Of a stretch of DNA of 64,000 bases, positions 1 through 10,800 are shown piece after piece. The stretch is from Ottelia alismoides (taxonomy: Eukaryota > Streptophyta > Magnoliopsida > Alismatales > Hydrocharitaceae). Location: positions 681,301 through 745,300 of the forward strand of contig JAZKJV010011616.1 of the NCBI GenBank assembly GCA_037367405.1. The letters are read 5' to 3'. The position numbers and the translations under genes were made by a program. Below the pieces are notes generated by a model that saw nothing but the letters and a program-made list of their open reading frames with translations, was not told the origin of the DNA and ran no database searches. The stretch's first letter is position 1; each line of letters starts with the position of its first letter.

Positions 1-1830
1 TTCTTGAAAGGTCGGCACACATCTTAGGGAGGTGCTAGTGATCTCAAAAGGCTTGGCATTAGGAGTGATTCAAGCAGTGGGAATCAATGATATGTGTGGA
101 GTCTCTAATCCAATGGTCGGCTCGACAGCAGGTATCCCAGGTGTAACAGAGAGGTGCGACTTATCTACCTCTCGATGGTCATGACTGTCAGCAGCTTTGT
201 TGGTTACCTTAGAGTAGAGTGTGTCAAAGAATGGATGCGATCAAAGTGCTCCCAATGTTGTAAAATCGATCTTCCGAGTCTCACAATCTATAGTCGCCTT
301 AGCACAGGGTAAGAATGGATTCCCGAGAACAATAAGAGATTGGATAAACTCTCCTCGATGCTTAATGTCAATGAATGTGAAGTGTACCTAGAGTAGAGCA
401 CCTTGAAAAGTATTGATGACTGAAATGTTTCATCTCAGCCATTTTATAGATCAATTAGCTCTCTCAACTTTCTGATTAGCCTGAGTTTGATATTTTCAAA
501 CACAGTGGTCAGGAGGATATTTATTGATGAGTCATCATTGATTCTTTCATGGGTAAAGGTAATGACTTTGATTTCACATTCAACCCTAGGCAACCGCTTC
601 ACTCTATGGCTCTTGGTCTTTCTCCCCATCACCAAGGAGGTGGCCACAGACACTAGATGTTTTTCAATCTTTGTCCTTTTATTACCCATTCTCTTTGGCA
701 TCCATATACTTCTCAAAAATCGTTTGATGCCAGGGAAGTGATCTATGGCCTTTTGTAAGGGAAGGTTAAAAGTCAATTCTTCACCGAGTGCTTCCCTTAG
801 GGTAGGATCTAATTCTTTTAAGTCTTGTTCATTTTCTATTTTTATGATTTCTGATTTTGCAATGTTTTTGGTCTTTTTGGGATTTTTGATTTTTTTGTTG
901 TTTTGAATAGGTGAAGGAGGAGTGGGAGGATATACAAACTCTATATTGCAAGGTGAATGGTTCATAGAAGAGGGAGGTAGAATGGACTCCAGCTGTATAG
1001 AGGGTGTGTATTTCCTTGTATCCTCTACGTTTTCAACGTTGAAACCGCTTATTCCATTCTCCATTTCCATACCTGAGCTGGAATAAATTGAAATGATTCG
1101 GTCGATGACATTTCTAAGTTTATCCACAATTAATTCATATCTCTTCACAACCCTAGAAATGTTATCCTCCAAAGAGTCCTTATAGCAAATCATCGAAGTA
1201 GTTTGTCTACTAGAGGGTACTGCTGGGATCTTGAAGTCTCATACTCAACCTATCTAGACTCTGGTGTGTAATGTTGGGTCGAGTATGGACCATTCAAATG
1301 AAAGATATTGGTTGGAGCCTCGACTAATGGAGTCAATGAACGGGGGGTTGATACGTCTAGTTCATTAGTCAAGCCCTTGAATGTGTAGGCTCTCCGAATG
1401 AAGGCTGGTCAATGTGGGCTTGATTACTAAGGTCAATAAGGTTAGGAAGATCATATGATGCATGCCTCTCCATTCAATTTGTTCGATCAATCACGTTATT
1501 CCCTAAGGCCATGTCGGGATGTGTATATGTCAGTGGATGTCCTGTCCCAACATGTGGTGAGAATTAGGTTTGTGAGGGCACATAATTCTACCAATCAAAT
1601 GTCTCAGAAGTAGCTTGATCTATGAATTGTTCATCGATTCAAGAAAGCGACCGATTATAAGATGAGTTATCCCAGGTTGGAAGAAAGTCAGGGGTGTTAT
1701 AAGGTGAGGTAGGTGCAAAGTACGAAGATGTGGGGAAGTCAGTCTAGTATGAGGAGGAATAGGAAGGTGAAGATGATCAGATTATGGTCGAAGACGAGTG
1801 ACATGGATGTGATGACCAATATCCCGACAT
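1..1830 (-). pseudogene. Decayed Gag-N/retropepsin gene of element G
   Basis: Homologous to the intact gene at 39850-42006. A start ATG at 1830-1828 opens with MSGYWSSHP, followed by a Ser/Tyr/Pro-rich segment with in-frame stops. An open stretch at 1193-444 carries a short amphipathic segment, KHLVSVAT and the protease active-site region, read as NDDSSINIL where the relatives have LLDGGASIS. The catalytic aspartate context is therefore damaged. A frameshift follows, and 342-241 encodes the protease C-terminal motif VLGNPFLPCAKATID (ILGRPFLASARVVID in element C). No retrotrans_gag capsid core is present between the N-terminus and the protease, as in C. The C-terminal part (below 241) is cut by the window edge. 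Not functional. Confidence 0.8.
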
Positions 1831-2300
1831 ATTGAAAAGGAATGGATGAATGTAAGTGGATCGAGGTAGAAAATGTGCAAGTACATAAGATAACGCACAT
1901 GGACAAACACAAAACGCAAAAGCAAACACCAAATTCACCAACTATACACGTGAGGGCCGTAAAGGTTTGGTAGAATTATATTATCAGTTTTAGTTGGTGA
2001 TAAATGTAAGCCTTGAAAGATTAACGGGTTGTTAGGTGCCTGTACTTCCCTATAGACTAACTGATTCTTACGAATAGTTGCACCCACTTTCTACCAGTAT
2101 AGGAGTAAGTGTGAATCATATAAATATGACTACCCGTTTCTTGAGGACAAAGTCATTTAACGGTGTCCTCTAAACCTCCAACTCTACTAAGGAAATCAGA
2201 ACTGTTTACCGACTACGTGTAGATCCTCACTGAAAAGTGGCTAATCATTTTTTTGAAAACCAGTATCCTATATGAAAATCCTGGCTTTGGCTCTATCCTA
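1831..2300 (-). other. 5' leader of element G, gag-proximal half
   Basis: Noncoding. Reading the minus strand, a segment resembling GGATAGAGCCAAAGCC sits where element C has GGTTAGAGCCCAAATCC (39578-39600). The end nearest the gag start includes CACCAACTA and a GGTTTGGTAGAATT stretch also recognisable in the leaders of C and F. No ORF of note. Confidence 0.6.
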
Positions 2301-2305
2301 TTGTC
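2301..2305. repeat. Target-site duplication of element A, left copy (TTGTC)
   Basis: TTGTC here and GTGTC at 19390-19394 flank element A. Four of five bases match, as expected for an old 5-bp gypsy target-site duplication with one substitution. Confidence 0.6.
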
Positions 2306-3382
2306 TAAAACACTCCCAAAATACCCTTCTTAATTAACCCGCATTAACGATTTAATTTTAATGATGTTCGTTGTAGTCAGGTAAAATCGGACTTTTCCAC
2401 CTTTATTAATAGTCAAATTAGACACAAGCAGTAATTTTTTTATTTTACTTGGGTAAGCCTAAGGTCGAATTCAGTGAGACAACCTTTTCCTTAGGTTAAT
2501 TCGAAGTTAATTCTGATGTTAGGTTTTTCAGAAGAATATTTTTATGGTATTTCTTATGAAATATAGAAAATGTAATGCAATCTGGACCAATTTCGAAGGT
2601 TAAAATGTAAAGTGTAGTCAAATTAAGTCCAAAAATAATGAAATTTGGCCAATTGTGAAATGCGATGAAATTAAGCTACTACAATGTTTTGGAATTTCTC
2701 GACTCTATATGAATTATCTATGAGTTAAAAATGAATGCAGGGTGATTTATGCAAAGTTAATTCCAATAAATACCAAATTAAATCATTTTCAGATATAAAA
2801 TTTGTCTTAGTTCTATGTGATATGGATTCAGGAAATTATTAAACCTCAAAAATGATGAATTTTAGACCTATTAAAAATAAATTAAGCAAAACACCAAGTT
2901 ATTTCCTAAGGCCTCGTTATACGTGCAAGATGTGATTTTTGGGAACAATGTAGAACTACTTAAAACTAGACCTATTATGATTTTTTAGTGATTTTTGGAG
3001 CAACAGTTAAATTAATATGCAATTAAAGGCACAAAGTGGGCAAAATATACAATTTTCCACAAAAAGAATTATATTAAATTCCTTGAAGCTCACAAAAATG
3101 TAACAAGTCTTCGCAATGATATAACATAAGTTTCTCTACAACATGCAATTTTTTGGAATTAATAAATCATGCTAAATGAGTGGTTAAATAAACGTGCAAA
3201 TACAGGGGTGTAAATGAAAACAAAAACATGTTGATAGGGACTAAAATGCAATTACCTATAATGATGATGGTCTAAGTGCAATTTCTCCATGGGACCACGT
3301 GCACCTCACATGATGTAGCTAGTGGGGATTGAAATGCAATTTTTGAAACTTGTAGGGTCCCAGATGCAATTTGCCCAGATGT

Positions 3383-3401
3383 CACGTGACGGAGACACGT
3401 G
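3383..3401. promoter_or_regulatory. Paired G-boxes in the A LTR
   Basis: Two CACGTG hexamers start at 3383 and 3396, 13 bp apart. The same pair with the same 13-bp spacing occurs in the C LTR at 37082 and 37095. In the right LTR of A one copy has decayed (CACGTA). A third CACGTG lies at 3296. CACGTG is the classic plant bZIP/bHLH site; a promoter role here is inference. Confidence 0.5.
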
Positions 3402-3469
3402 AGGTGCGAGGATCGGATGGTAGCTCGAAAGGCGCTGAAGGATCGGGTGCTCAGAGCAGGCTCAGATGT

Positions 3470-3541
3470 GGCTCGGGTGATCCGAGCCTAGCAGTGGAGT
3501 GTTGGGATTGCTTCGACTATAGGCTCGGGTGCGCCGAGCCT
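3470..3541. repeat. Two GGCTCGG/CCGAGCC hairpins in the LTR of A
   Basis: 3470-3488 has arms GGCTCGG and CCGAGCC with a 5-nt loop. 3521-3541 has arms AGGCTCGG and CCGAGCCT with loop GTGCG. Equivalent pairs occur in the right LTR at 16893-16911 and 16943-16963, the second with one arm mutated. Further GGCTCGG half sites lie nearby. Confidence 0.75.
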
Positions 3542-3587
3542 AAGGGACACGGATGAGGCTCGGGGCAGCTATGTGGACTCCTATGGT

Positions 3588-3612
3588 CTGTCAGATCTGA
3601 AAGATCTGACAG
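3588..3612. repeat. Perfect 11-bp-arm inverted repeat
   Basis: CTGTCAGATCT, 3-nt loop GAA, then AGATCTGACAG. The right LTR copy (around 17010-17033) is eroded by several substitutions. Confidence 0.75.
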
Positions 3613-5262
3613 TGGATGTAACCCTTGTAAGAGGGAAACGTGGTGCGTCGTGGGCCGTCTGATCAAGATGATGGGACGATAATTGTACGCCTGTTGGAGG
3701 ATACGTGGATGGATGATGGCCGTTGGATGATCACCGGGGGGAGAATCCAACGGCGGCTGTAGCATAAGTTCTTCCTCCACCGCTGTGGCGGTGGCAGCAA
3801 CTTCAGATCTCTGGCGAGGACATTGTAGCTCCGCCTCCCAAGCTCTGACCCAATCGACCTCCCCAGACCCTCCTGAACGAACGTCGATGAAGCTAGAGGT
3901 CCGAGTAGGACGTTGAACTTCCTGGAAGTCTCGATGGTTGCCTGGATGCTGGAGACGCAACAGCTCGAAGGAGCTAAGGCGACAAGTCCGGCCAGCGACG
4001 AAGGAGGTACCTGCAATGATAATGACCCACCAAATCAGGGTGTGTATGGTCTTGTGAATTAGGTGAATGGTATGAGGCCTTGCGGAGTGGTGTAGGTGAA
4101 TGGTCGTCGTGCTCCTTCACCGTGATCGACAGAGTAGTGGTTGGGTGTGCTCGATGGGTTGTGGAGATGAACGAAGAGACACGCAGAGATGGTAGCTACG
4201 ATGCGAAGCTCAATTGATGGTCTATTGATGGTGAGATTGGTCGAAGAAGTCGGAGAAATTCAGAGAAGATCGCAGGGGAAGAAGGGGATAATCAGAGAAG
4301 AAGATGAAGAAGTCTACCTTTGAATTGGGGTTCTGATTGGAGCCGTCGGTCGTCGCTCTAGGGCCAGCATGTGCCCAAGCTCGAGTAGCTTGAAGCTGAA
4401 GCCGCTGCACGGTGAAGGTTCGTCGTGGATTTTGCCAAAGAAGATCCTCTGTCGTCGCTCGTTTTCAAGCCAATTTCTGTCACATATTGGAGGAGTCGAG
4501 CTCGAGGGACTCTCGTGGAAGGGCGGATGGGGGAAAAGGTGGCCAGAGGCGGCGTATTTATAGAGTTGGAAGGTGGCAGTCCGGTGATGGAGGTCGTGAC
4601 TTGCGTGGTTATTCTGGAGCGAGGGAATGGTATTCATGGCGAGAGTGATTGCTAGCAAGGATGATGGGAGAGTGGGGTTAGTCGTGGAGATGTTATTGAG
4701 TGGAGATGGTGGCAGACATGGTGAGGGAAATAGAAAAGGGGACGGCTGGTTGAGGTGATGGGTGTTGTGAGCGAGGTTGATCCGGAGGTAGAAGACGGCA
4801 TCTCGACCATTGGATATTGCGATCCAATGGCTACGAAGCAAGCGATGAAGAGTGTATCAGATTAAATAAGAGGGGCGCAATCGTAGGGCGAAGGGCGTGC
4901 CACGTGGTGCAAGGAGGTAGAGGCACTAATGGATGGTGGAGATGGAATCCAGGGCCAGTTCAAATGGTGAAAAATGAAACGGAGGGGGCGGCTGAGATGA
5001 AGTGTATGGATAAGAGATGGAAGGCTATGATGGAGCCATGTGGCGAGAGGTGGTGAAGGTGGAAGCGTGCGGTCCAGATGCAATCTGGGAGCTCTGATCG
5101 GTAGGTCGATGATTCAACGGAGAGGAGCGACTAAGATGAAGGAGATGGGGGCAGGCATTGATCGGAGGGTTGAGACAAGGGTGGAAACAGACGGAGGCGA
5201 TCTGGATAGCAGGGGAGCAATCGGACGATAGAGGGAGGAGGGCGCGTGGCATGCGTAGAGAC

Positions 5263-5299
5263 GGGCCGTGTGGTGCAACCAGAAGGCACCACGTGGCCC
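5263..5299. repeat. Long inverted repeat at the AT/GC boundary of the A LTR
   Basis: Arms GGGCCGTGTGGTGC (5263-5276) and GCACCACGTGGCCC (5286-5299) pair at nearly all positions around a 9-nt loop. The right LTR has the same structure at 18682-18718. It sits where the AT-rich head of U3 meets the GC-rich island, the position at which the LTRs of C, B and G also carry long palindromes. Confidence 0.7.
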
Positions 5300-5947
5300 A
5301 ATCAGATTATTCGAAGAAAGAAAGTGAAATATGAAGGTGAAGGAGACTGACTCAGGAAAAACTCAAAACATAGAGGTTGTAGATCTCGATGAGATCTACA
5401 AGTTTCATGTTGATCAAAAACAGATACGAGGTCAAATAAAGGTAGAGGAAACAAGGGTACATATACAAATAAGTACAATATACAACATAGGCACAAAACC
5501 CAAGTTTTGCATATGAGCTCCGATTTTAATGAAATTGGTCTTGTTTTAAAGGACTTTGAATGTATATTATATTAAAAGTGAGTAGACCTAGATCGGATGT
5601 TGTATGAGAGAGATATACACATTTTAAATTTATTGTCTCAAACTTGGATTTGATTTTATTGGACAATTTTACAAGATAGTTATTTTTTTGGTATTTTTCT
5701 TGTATTAGTATTAGTAATACACACACGATAGAGTTGAATTTATGGATTTGGAGTTAGTATAAAATGTATACAACTAGATGAAATATTGTGAATATACATG
5801 TGATGTTTATAAGTCAATTGGGCTTCTTATTTAATGAATGCTAAAATGCAGACATTATTTATGCATGCATGAATGATAATTATGCAATATAGGTGATGAA
5901 ATACATCTAATTGCTCGGGAATAACACTCTATTTTCAACTTTTAGAG

Positions 5948-6004
5948 TGATGAATCACAGATTCATCAACCCCCTATACTTAAACCTTGCTCGTCCCCGA
6001 GCAA
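5948..6004 (-). promoter_or_regulatory. Polypurine tract of element A with its two flanking hairpins
   Basis: On the minus strand: hairpin TTGCTCG-GGGA-CGAGCAA (6004-5987), PPT TAAGTATAGGGGGT (5982-5969), then the LTR start with a perfect 9-bp-arm hairpin TGATGAATC-TGT-GATTCATCA (5968-5948). The PPT primes plus-strand DNA synthesis in this class. C and F show the same three-part arrangement (44603-44659 and 59524-59579). Confidence 0.85.
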
Positions 6005-7223
6005 CTAAAATGAAATGCAAAAGTGAAATTATTTTGGGTTCCATACCAAGGTCATGAACAAAAGTTAAAAATGGAGCTTGACTCGACCTTTGGATTAATT
6101 GTGTGGCGGAACATTATTTGCGATCTGAATTTAAGACCTAATAGCCTTTAAGTTCCACAAGTCTTCTATTCAAGATGCCTCAACAGTTAGGTCAGAACAA
6201 ATCCTCATACGTAAATTTCTAATGACTATGAATCTTACTTATATTGTATAAGTGAAATATAGCTCTCCACATCAGAAATGGCAAAGAATCAGCCTCCACT
6301 AATAAGATAACTCTAATTCCCCTGTCTAGTAACTCTTTCCTCGAGGAGCGGGGTTTTTCCTTCTAAGTTCAAGTGCAACCGGCTCAAGAGAGGGGTGGAG
6401 AGAAGAATGGACAATAGCTAGTTTAGCTACCTATCCTATGATGCTTGAGCAGTGTAGCCAAGTCATCCAGCTGCAGGCTTCTTGCAAATAAATACTCCAG
6501 CAGGCATTTTATATTCAATCGGGCATGTCTAGTACTTGTTTTAGCAATATACAAGGTGCAACATGTATATTAGAAGTTTTTCATCTTGAGCCAGTAGACT
6601 ATACCTCTTTTGAAGCTTTATTTCAACCCATAGCATCCCGTCCTTAGATGTCAACACCACCAGCCTAGGTTGAGATGCACTTCCCTCCGTAGAGGAGGAT
6701 GGATGTTTCCACCCGTGTGCTACTCCAAGCCAAAGGATTCTACCTCCTCACCACCTCATCACTGATGAGCTACGTGCATGGTGCTTGTCCAAGTTAGGTC
6801 ATTGTCTAAAAGAATTATGTGTGTGCACGAAATATTCTACTTAGACCAATCGAGATGACATGCGAACATAGACTTCCAGACTCAAAGAATTAAGTCACTT
6901 GACCTGAAAAAATCATAACTCCAGTTCCCATAAGGTTCCTCTGAGATTAGGTAGATTAAGGTCAATTCAAATCCATCCTCAATATCCATTCATAACTTAA
7001 TTCAGAACCCATTAACTTTTCACATTGCATATGCGAGATATGCAGATGAGGTGCATATGACATGCTATGTAGATGAATTCCATGCAAGACACTTTTTTTC
7101 TTTTTGAATGCATGGATGATATGTAAGAGTAAACAAGAAGCCTATACATATTTTCAATTTTTACCCACTCCGTAATTATTGCATAATACACGAAAATACA
7201 CAAAAGTACGAGATATGTGTAAA
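6005..7223 (-). other. Conserved 3' noncoding block of element A
   Basis: About 1.2 kb without a credible ORF. Short runs are shared with the corresponding blocks of C (about 43500-44600), D (34434-34660 plus 48473-49330), E (55017-55839) and F (59580-60660). Examples are the stretches around CAACCGGCTCAAGAG, GAAGCTTTATT and CAACCCATAGC. The part near 7015-7223 is AT-rich and less conserved. Function unknown; possibly RNA structure or packaging. Confidence 0.65.
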
Positions 7224-7611
7224 GTATATATGTAATATATACACGCCCCCCTATACTTAGTGTGTGCAATACCCTCAGAGCACGAAAAGCGAGGAAAAAG
7301 ACGTAGCTCGTACTAAGCGTAGGAGAGCTAAATAACAAAAATGTATAGAAGTCGTCTAGACCCCCTATACTTAGGCTTTGGCAGCCTAAGTGTAGAAGAA
7401 GAACAAAATGGGGCGGACAAGGTCAAGAGGAGAGTGGATGAGTATATACATGGCGAGCATTGGTTCTTCCTATACTTAGGCTCAGGTCAGCCTAAGTGTA
7501 GGTCAGGAGTGGATGTGAGAACCGATGAGATCTTGAGGATGTACATCAAATAATTAAGATACTCGGGTCACTCTCTCCCCTATACTTAGGATCTGTACAT
7601 CCTAAATGTAG
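7224..7611 (-). repeat. PPT-like hairpin array of element A
   Basis: Four inverted repeats at 7246-7323, 7361-7395, 7469-7502 and 7577-7611. On the minus strand each 3' arm reads CCTAAGTATAGG or CTAAGTATAGG, usually followed by more G, and each 5' arm is the complement (for example CCTACACTTAGGCT with AGCCTAAGTATAGG). Loops differ in sequence. The 7246-7323 member is longer. It is followed by GTATATATGTAATATATAC at 7224-7242, itself an inverted repeat that recurs in C and F. The array starts about 330 bp after the integrase stop, where Athila elements often carry an env-like ORF. Confidence 0.85.
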
Positions 7612-7944
7612 TCATAAAATGAAAAGATATGGAGACGGTGTGAGTAGTTGGAATCACTGGCGAGGGAGGGAAAGAAAATATATACAAGAAGGTTGAGTAT
7701 ATACCAGGATCACGATCTGAATCTTTTCGATGCTGCTGATGGCAAGAGCTCAATGTTGCAAGGTCTCATGCACAGCTTATGTGTGTCTTTTGAGTCTGTC
7801 TCACGTATGAAAACAAACTTGTCAATGCGAACTAACTATGCATTAGATTCGACAAAGTGTTTCAGCAGCTGTCCATTAACTAGTGATGTTTGTGCTCCAT
7901 CACCTCCCCGAGCTCGCTCTTTTTCTCGCTCCTGCTACTAGATA
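7612..7944 (-). other. Spacer between integrase and hairpin array in A
   Basis: No gene recognised. It separates the integrase stop at 7945 from the first hairpin. A short open stretch on the plus strand shows no family resemblance. Confidence 0.5.
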
Positions 7945-9014
7945 TTAATCAGATGGCTTGCTCCAGCAGGCATGTGTAAGATCTATGATCTCTACACATC
8001 CACTATCATACATAGCACAGACTATGAACGGACCCATCCACATGGATTTATGCTTCCCTTGGAAAACCTTCAGCCTTGCATTGAACAACCATACCTTCTG
8101 TCCAGGAAAAAAGGCCTTTCGTCTGATAAATCTATCATGCCAACACTTTACTATGTCCTTTTACACCAAACTGTTGTCATATGCTCGGTTTCTGATCTCC
8201 ACATGTTTATTCAGATCCATCTCTCTTTGTTTATGCCCTAGGTGTGTGTTCCAGTTGACCTTCTAGATTGCACATTCAGATTTATGCACTAGTTTTGTGG
8301 GAAAATGGCATGGCATTCCAAACGTCATTCTGAATGGGAAGGTTCCCAATGGTGTATTGTAAGCTGTCATATAAGCCCAAAGGACTTGATCCAAAATATG
8401 AGACTAGTCCTTCCTGTCTGGGCGGGCAAGCTTCTGCAATATGGTCTTAACCTCCCTATTCGACACCTCTGCCATGCCATTGGTCTGTGGGTGGTATGGA
8501 CTAGCGACACGGTGTTCGATGTCGTAATCCTTTAAGAGTTTTTTCACGTCTCTGTTCACAAAATGGCTAACCCCATTGGATAATAATACTTTGGGATCCC
8601 GAACCTAGAGATGACGTGATCTCTAATAAATTTACAGATAGTCCTGTTGCCTGCAGCTCAGGTCGGGATAGCCTCCACCCACCTTGACAGATAATCCACC
8701 GCAAGAAGGATATATTTGAAACCATGGCTAACTAGGAATGGGCCAATGAAGTCGATTCCCCAGGCATCAAAGACATCACAAATGATGACAGGCTGCATTG
8801 GCATTTCATCCTTGGAACCAACGGTTCCTCCCTTCCGCTGGCATACTGGGCACGACTTCGCAAAGGTGAGCGCATCGAGAAACATAGTCAGCCAGTATAA
8901 GCCACATTGTAGTACCTTCCATGCGGTCCTCTTCCCAGAGTGATGTCCTCCTGCCTCCAGACTATGGCAGAAAGTAAGGACACTCTGATATTCCTCCTAA
9001 GGAATACACCTCCT
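7945..9014 (-). pseudogene. pol: Integrase of element A, decayed
   Basis: Retroviral-type integrase that would insert element cDNA. In sense order it shows an HHCC zinc-finger region (HSLEAGGHHSG then CPVCQRKG) and the catalytic core, with the first Asp in WGIDFIGPF. The second acidic site reads LLSNGVSHF where the family has LSDGG, an Asp-to-Asn change. The Glu is retained in MAEVSNRE. The C-terminal region has WAYMTAYNTPLG, KVWLFNARLKVF and a final MGPFIVCAMYDSG segment. There are stops after SRWVEAIPT and after PDRKD, stops at later sites, and a frameshift near 8600. It ends at a TAA at 7947-7945. Non-functional. Confidence 0.9.
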
Positions 9015-9802
9015 CTAGACACAATCTGGTCCTTCAAAGAAATGGATAGGATCCTCCCAATGGTAGTATCTTGCATCCGACTTAAGTTGGTCTATTTGGC
9101 TCTTGGGCCAACCTTCGGTAACTTTCTTGGAGATAAGATAGTTCACTATGTTGGCATACCATGGGAGTGAGTCAATAACAAAAATTGACTCATCCGAAAA
9201 GAAGTCTTGAATAGGTGTATCATCAGAATTATAAAGAATTTCGAGACAGGAGAGGTGATCAGCCACTACGTTCTTCTTTCCTTGTTTATCTCTAATGTTC
9301 AAATCAAACTCTTGGATGACTAAAATCCACCTAAGAAGATGCATCTTCGCGTCCTTTTCCATTAGGTAATGTAGTGTCGTATGATCCATGAACACAATCA
9401 CCTTAGATTTGATTAGATGAGATCTGAATTTATCCAAGGTGCACACTACTGCAAGCATCTCCTTTTCAATAATTGTATAGTTATTATGATAAGTATCAAG
9501 CACTTTGCTTGCGTAGCTTATAGCAAATGGGACATCATCCCTCCTCTGCCCTAACACAGCCCCAATAGCAAAATCTGAGGAATTTGTCATGATCTCAAAA
9601 GGAAGAGACCAGTCTGGGGCTTGTAGGATCGGGGCATCCATGATCATCTCTTGAAGTTGCTTAAAGGCCTCAAGACATTTATGATCGACAATAAAATCCA
9701 TATCTTTGCCTAGAAGCTCAGTTCGCGGTTGGGCAATCTTTAAAAAATCTTAGATAAATCTCCGATAAAATCCAACATGCTCAAGGAATGACTGCAACTG
9801 TT
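9015..9802 (-). pseudogene. pol: RT connection and RNase H domain of element A
   Basis: Continues the polymerase polyprotein. RNase H would remove the RNA template and create the PPT primer. The stretch 9802-9702 holds a degraded FLEHVGFYRRFI connection with a stop. An open run of 228 codons begins at 9701. It reads PFEIMTNSSDFAIGAVLGQ (family: CDASD), so the first catalytic Asp is Asn at residue 40. Conserved residues remain in IIEKEML (residues 77-83), FMDH (Asp106) and VADHLS (Asp148). After that comes a linker toward integrase with WYANIVNYL. A frameshift near 9010 separates it from integrase. Confidence 0.9.
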
Positions 9803-10800
9803 TTACATTGGTAGCTGAAGTCGTCTGATCACATCCACCTTGGCAGGGTCAATCTCCATTCCTCTCTTGGAGATGACATGCCCCAACACAATACCCTCTG
9901 TCACCATGAAGTGACTTTTCTCCCAGGAGAGCACCAGATTAACCTCACAACATATTTTGTGGACTCGGTCCAGATTTCTAAGACATGAATCGAAGGAATC
10001 ACCGTGGATCGAGAAGTCATCCATGAAGAATTCTACGAATTCACCGACCATTTCAACAAATACTGCAATCATGCACCTTTCAAATGTACCGGGAGTAATG
10101 CATAACCAAAAGGGCATGCACCTGAAAGCATAGGTTCCAAAGTGGCACGTGAATGTGGTTTTCTCCTGGTCCTCAGGAGCAATAGCTACTTGGTTGTAGC
10201 CCAAGAACCCATCTAAGAAGCAGAAGAATTCTTTTCCCGCTAATCTTTCTAAGATATGATCAATAAAGGGTAGGGGAAAATAATCCTTCTTCGTTACGGT
10301 ATTCAAGCGTCTGTAATCCACACATACACGCCATGATGTGGGTACTCGAGTCACGATCTCCTCTCCATCCTCATTGGTGGTCGTCTGGATTCCCGACTTT
10401 TTCGGGACAACATAGATAGGTGCCACCCACTTGGAATCGGTGATAAGGTAAATAAAACATGCGTAACACTATTTCTCAATCTCCTTATTCATGACCTCTC
10501 GTAATTTGGATTCAACCTGCGTTAGAATTCACGAGAGGGTTTAGCTTCATTCTCCAGGTAGATATGGAGCGAACACAGAGCGGGATTTATCCTGTGGAGA
10601 TCGGAGATGCTCCAGCCTATCACCTTGCGGTTTTTCTCCGGGATCTCTAGTAAGAGAGATTCCTGCTCCTCGGTCAATCGCGAACTGATGATGATCGGAA
10701 ATTTCCTCTCCTGCCCTGCAAGGAATGCATATTTAAGGGTTGTGGGTAAAGGTTTGAGCTCATGTAAGGTGTTGTCAACAAGGAAGTCTGGCTCAATCAA
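9803..10800 (-). pseudogene. pol: Reverse transcriptase of element A, decayed
   Basis: Copies element RNA into DNA. 10800-10522 is the RT lead-in typical of Athila (ELKPLPTTLKYAFLAG, IGWSISDLHRINPALC). A frameshift and stops (RRLNP, then EKstopCY) follow. 10426-9803 is an open 207-codon RT core: VCVDYRRLN (residues 34-42), FLDGFLGYNQ with catalytic Asp72, MPFWLC (family MPFGLC), and FFMDDFS with Asp136/Asp137. It continues through NLVLSWEKSHFM and GIVLGHVIS. The catalytic triad survives although the reading frame does not. The FMDD box and the DFS wording mark the Athila clade. Confidence 0.93.

Larger units (their letters stand above)
1..2300 (-). mobile_element. Element G, left part (host of element A)
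   Basis: This is the 3' side of a minus-strand Athila-like LTR element. It holds a decayed gag-N/protease gene (1-1830) and the gag-proximal half of its 5' leader (1831-2300). The other half of the leader, the PBS and the 5' LTR are found at 19395-~23150, beyond element A. Read on the minus strand, the two leader halves join into a stretch that aligns with the undisturbed leader of element C (38511-39849), and the combined length (about 1.4 kb) also fits. The 3' half of G lies outside the window to the left. Confidence 0.8.
2306..5968 (-). repeat. 3' LTR of element A
   Basis: Direct repeat of 15711-19389, about 3.66 kb. In sense orientation it starts at 5968 with TGATGAATC and ends at 2306 with a decayed CA (TA on this strand). 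The sense 5' ~0.7 kb is AT-rich, a GC-rich island covers about 5300-3370, and the U5 side is AT-rich. Open frames inside the island occur on both strands and are not convincing genes. Confidence 0.92.

Noticed and set aside
3517..4841. Overlapping minus-strand frames in the left LTR of A, with counterparts at 17021-17877
   Set aside because: High GC and few stops on both strands explain them. Different starts and frameshifts between the two LTR copies argue against a gene.
7012..7338. Env-like ORF in the slot after integrase in A (108-codon minus-strand frame)
   Set aside because: It overlaps the hairpin array and shows no conserved counterpart in C or F. No convincing signal peptide plus transmembrane arrangement of an envelope protein.
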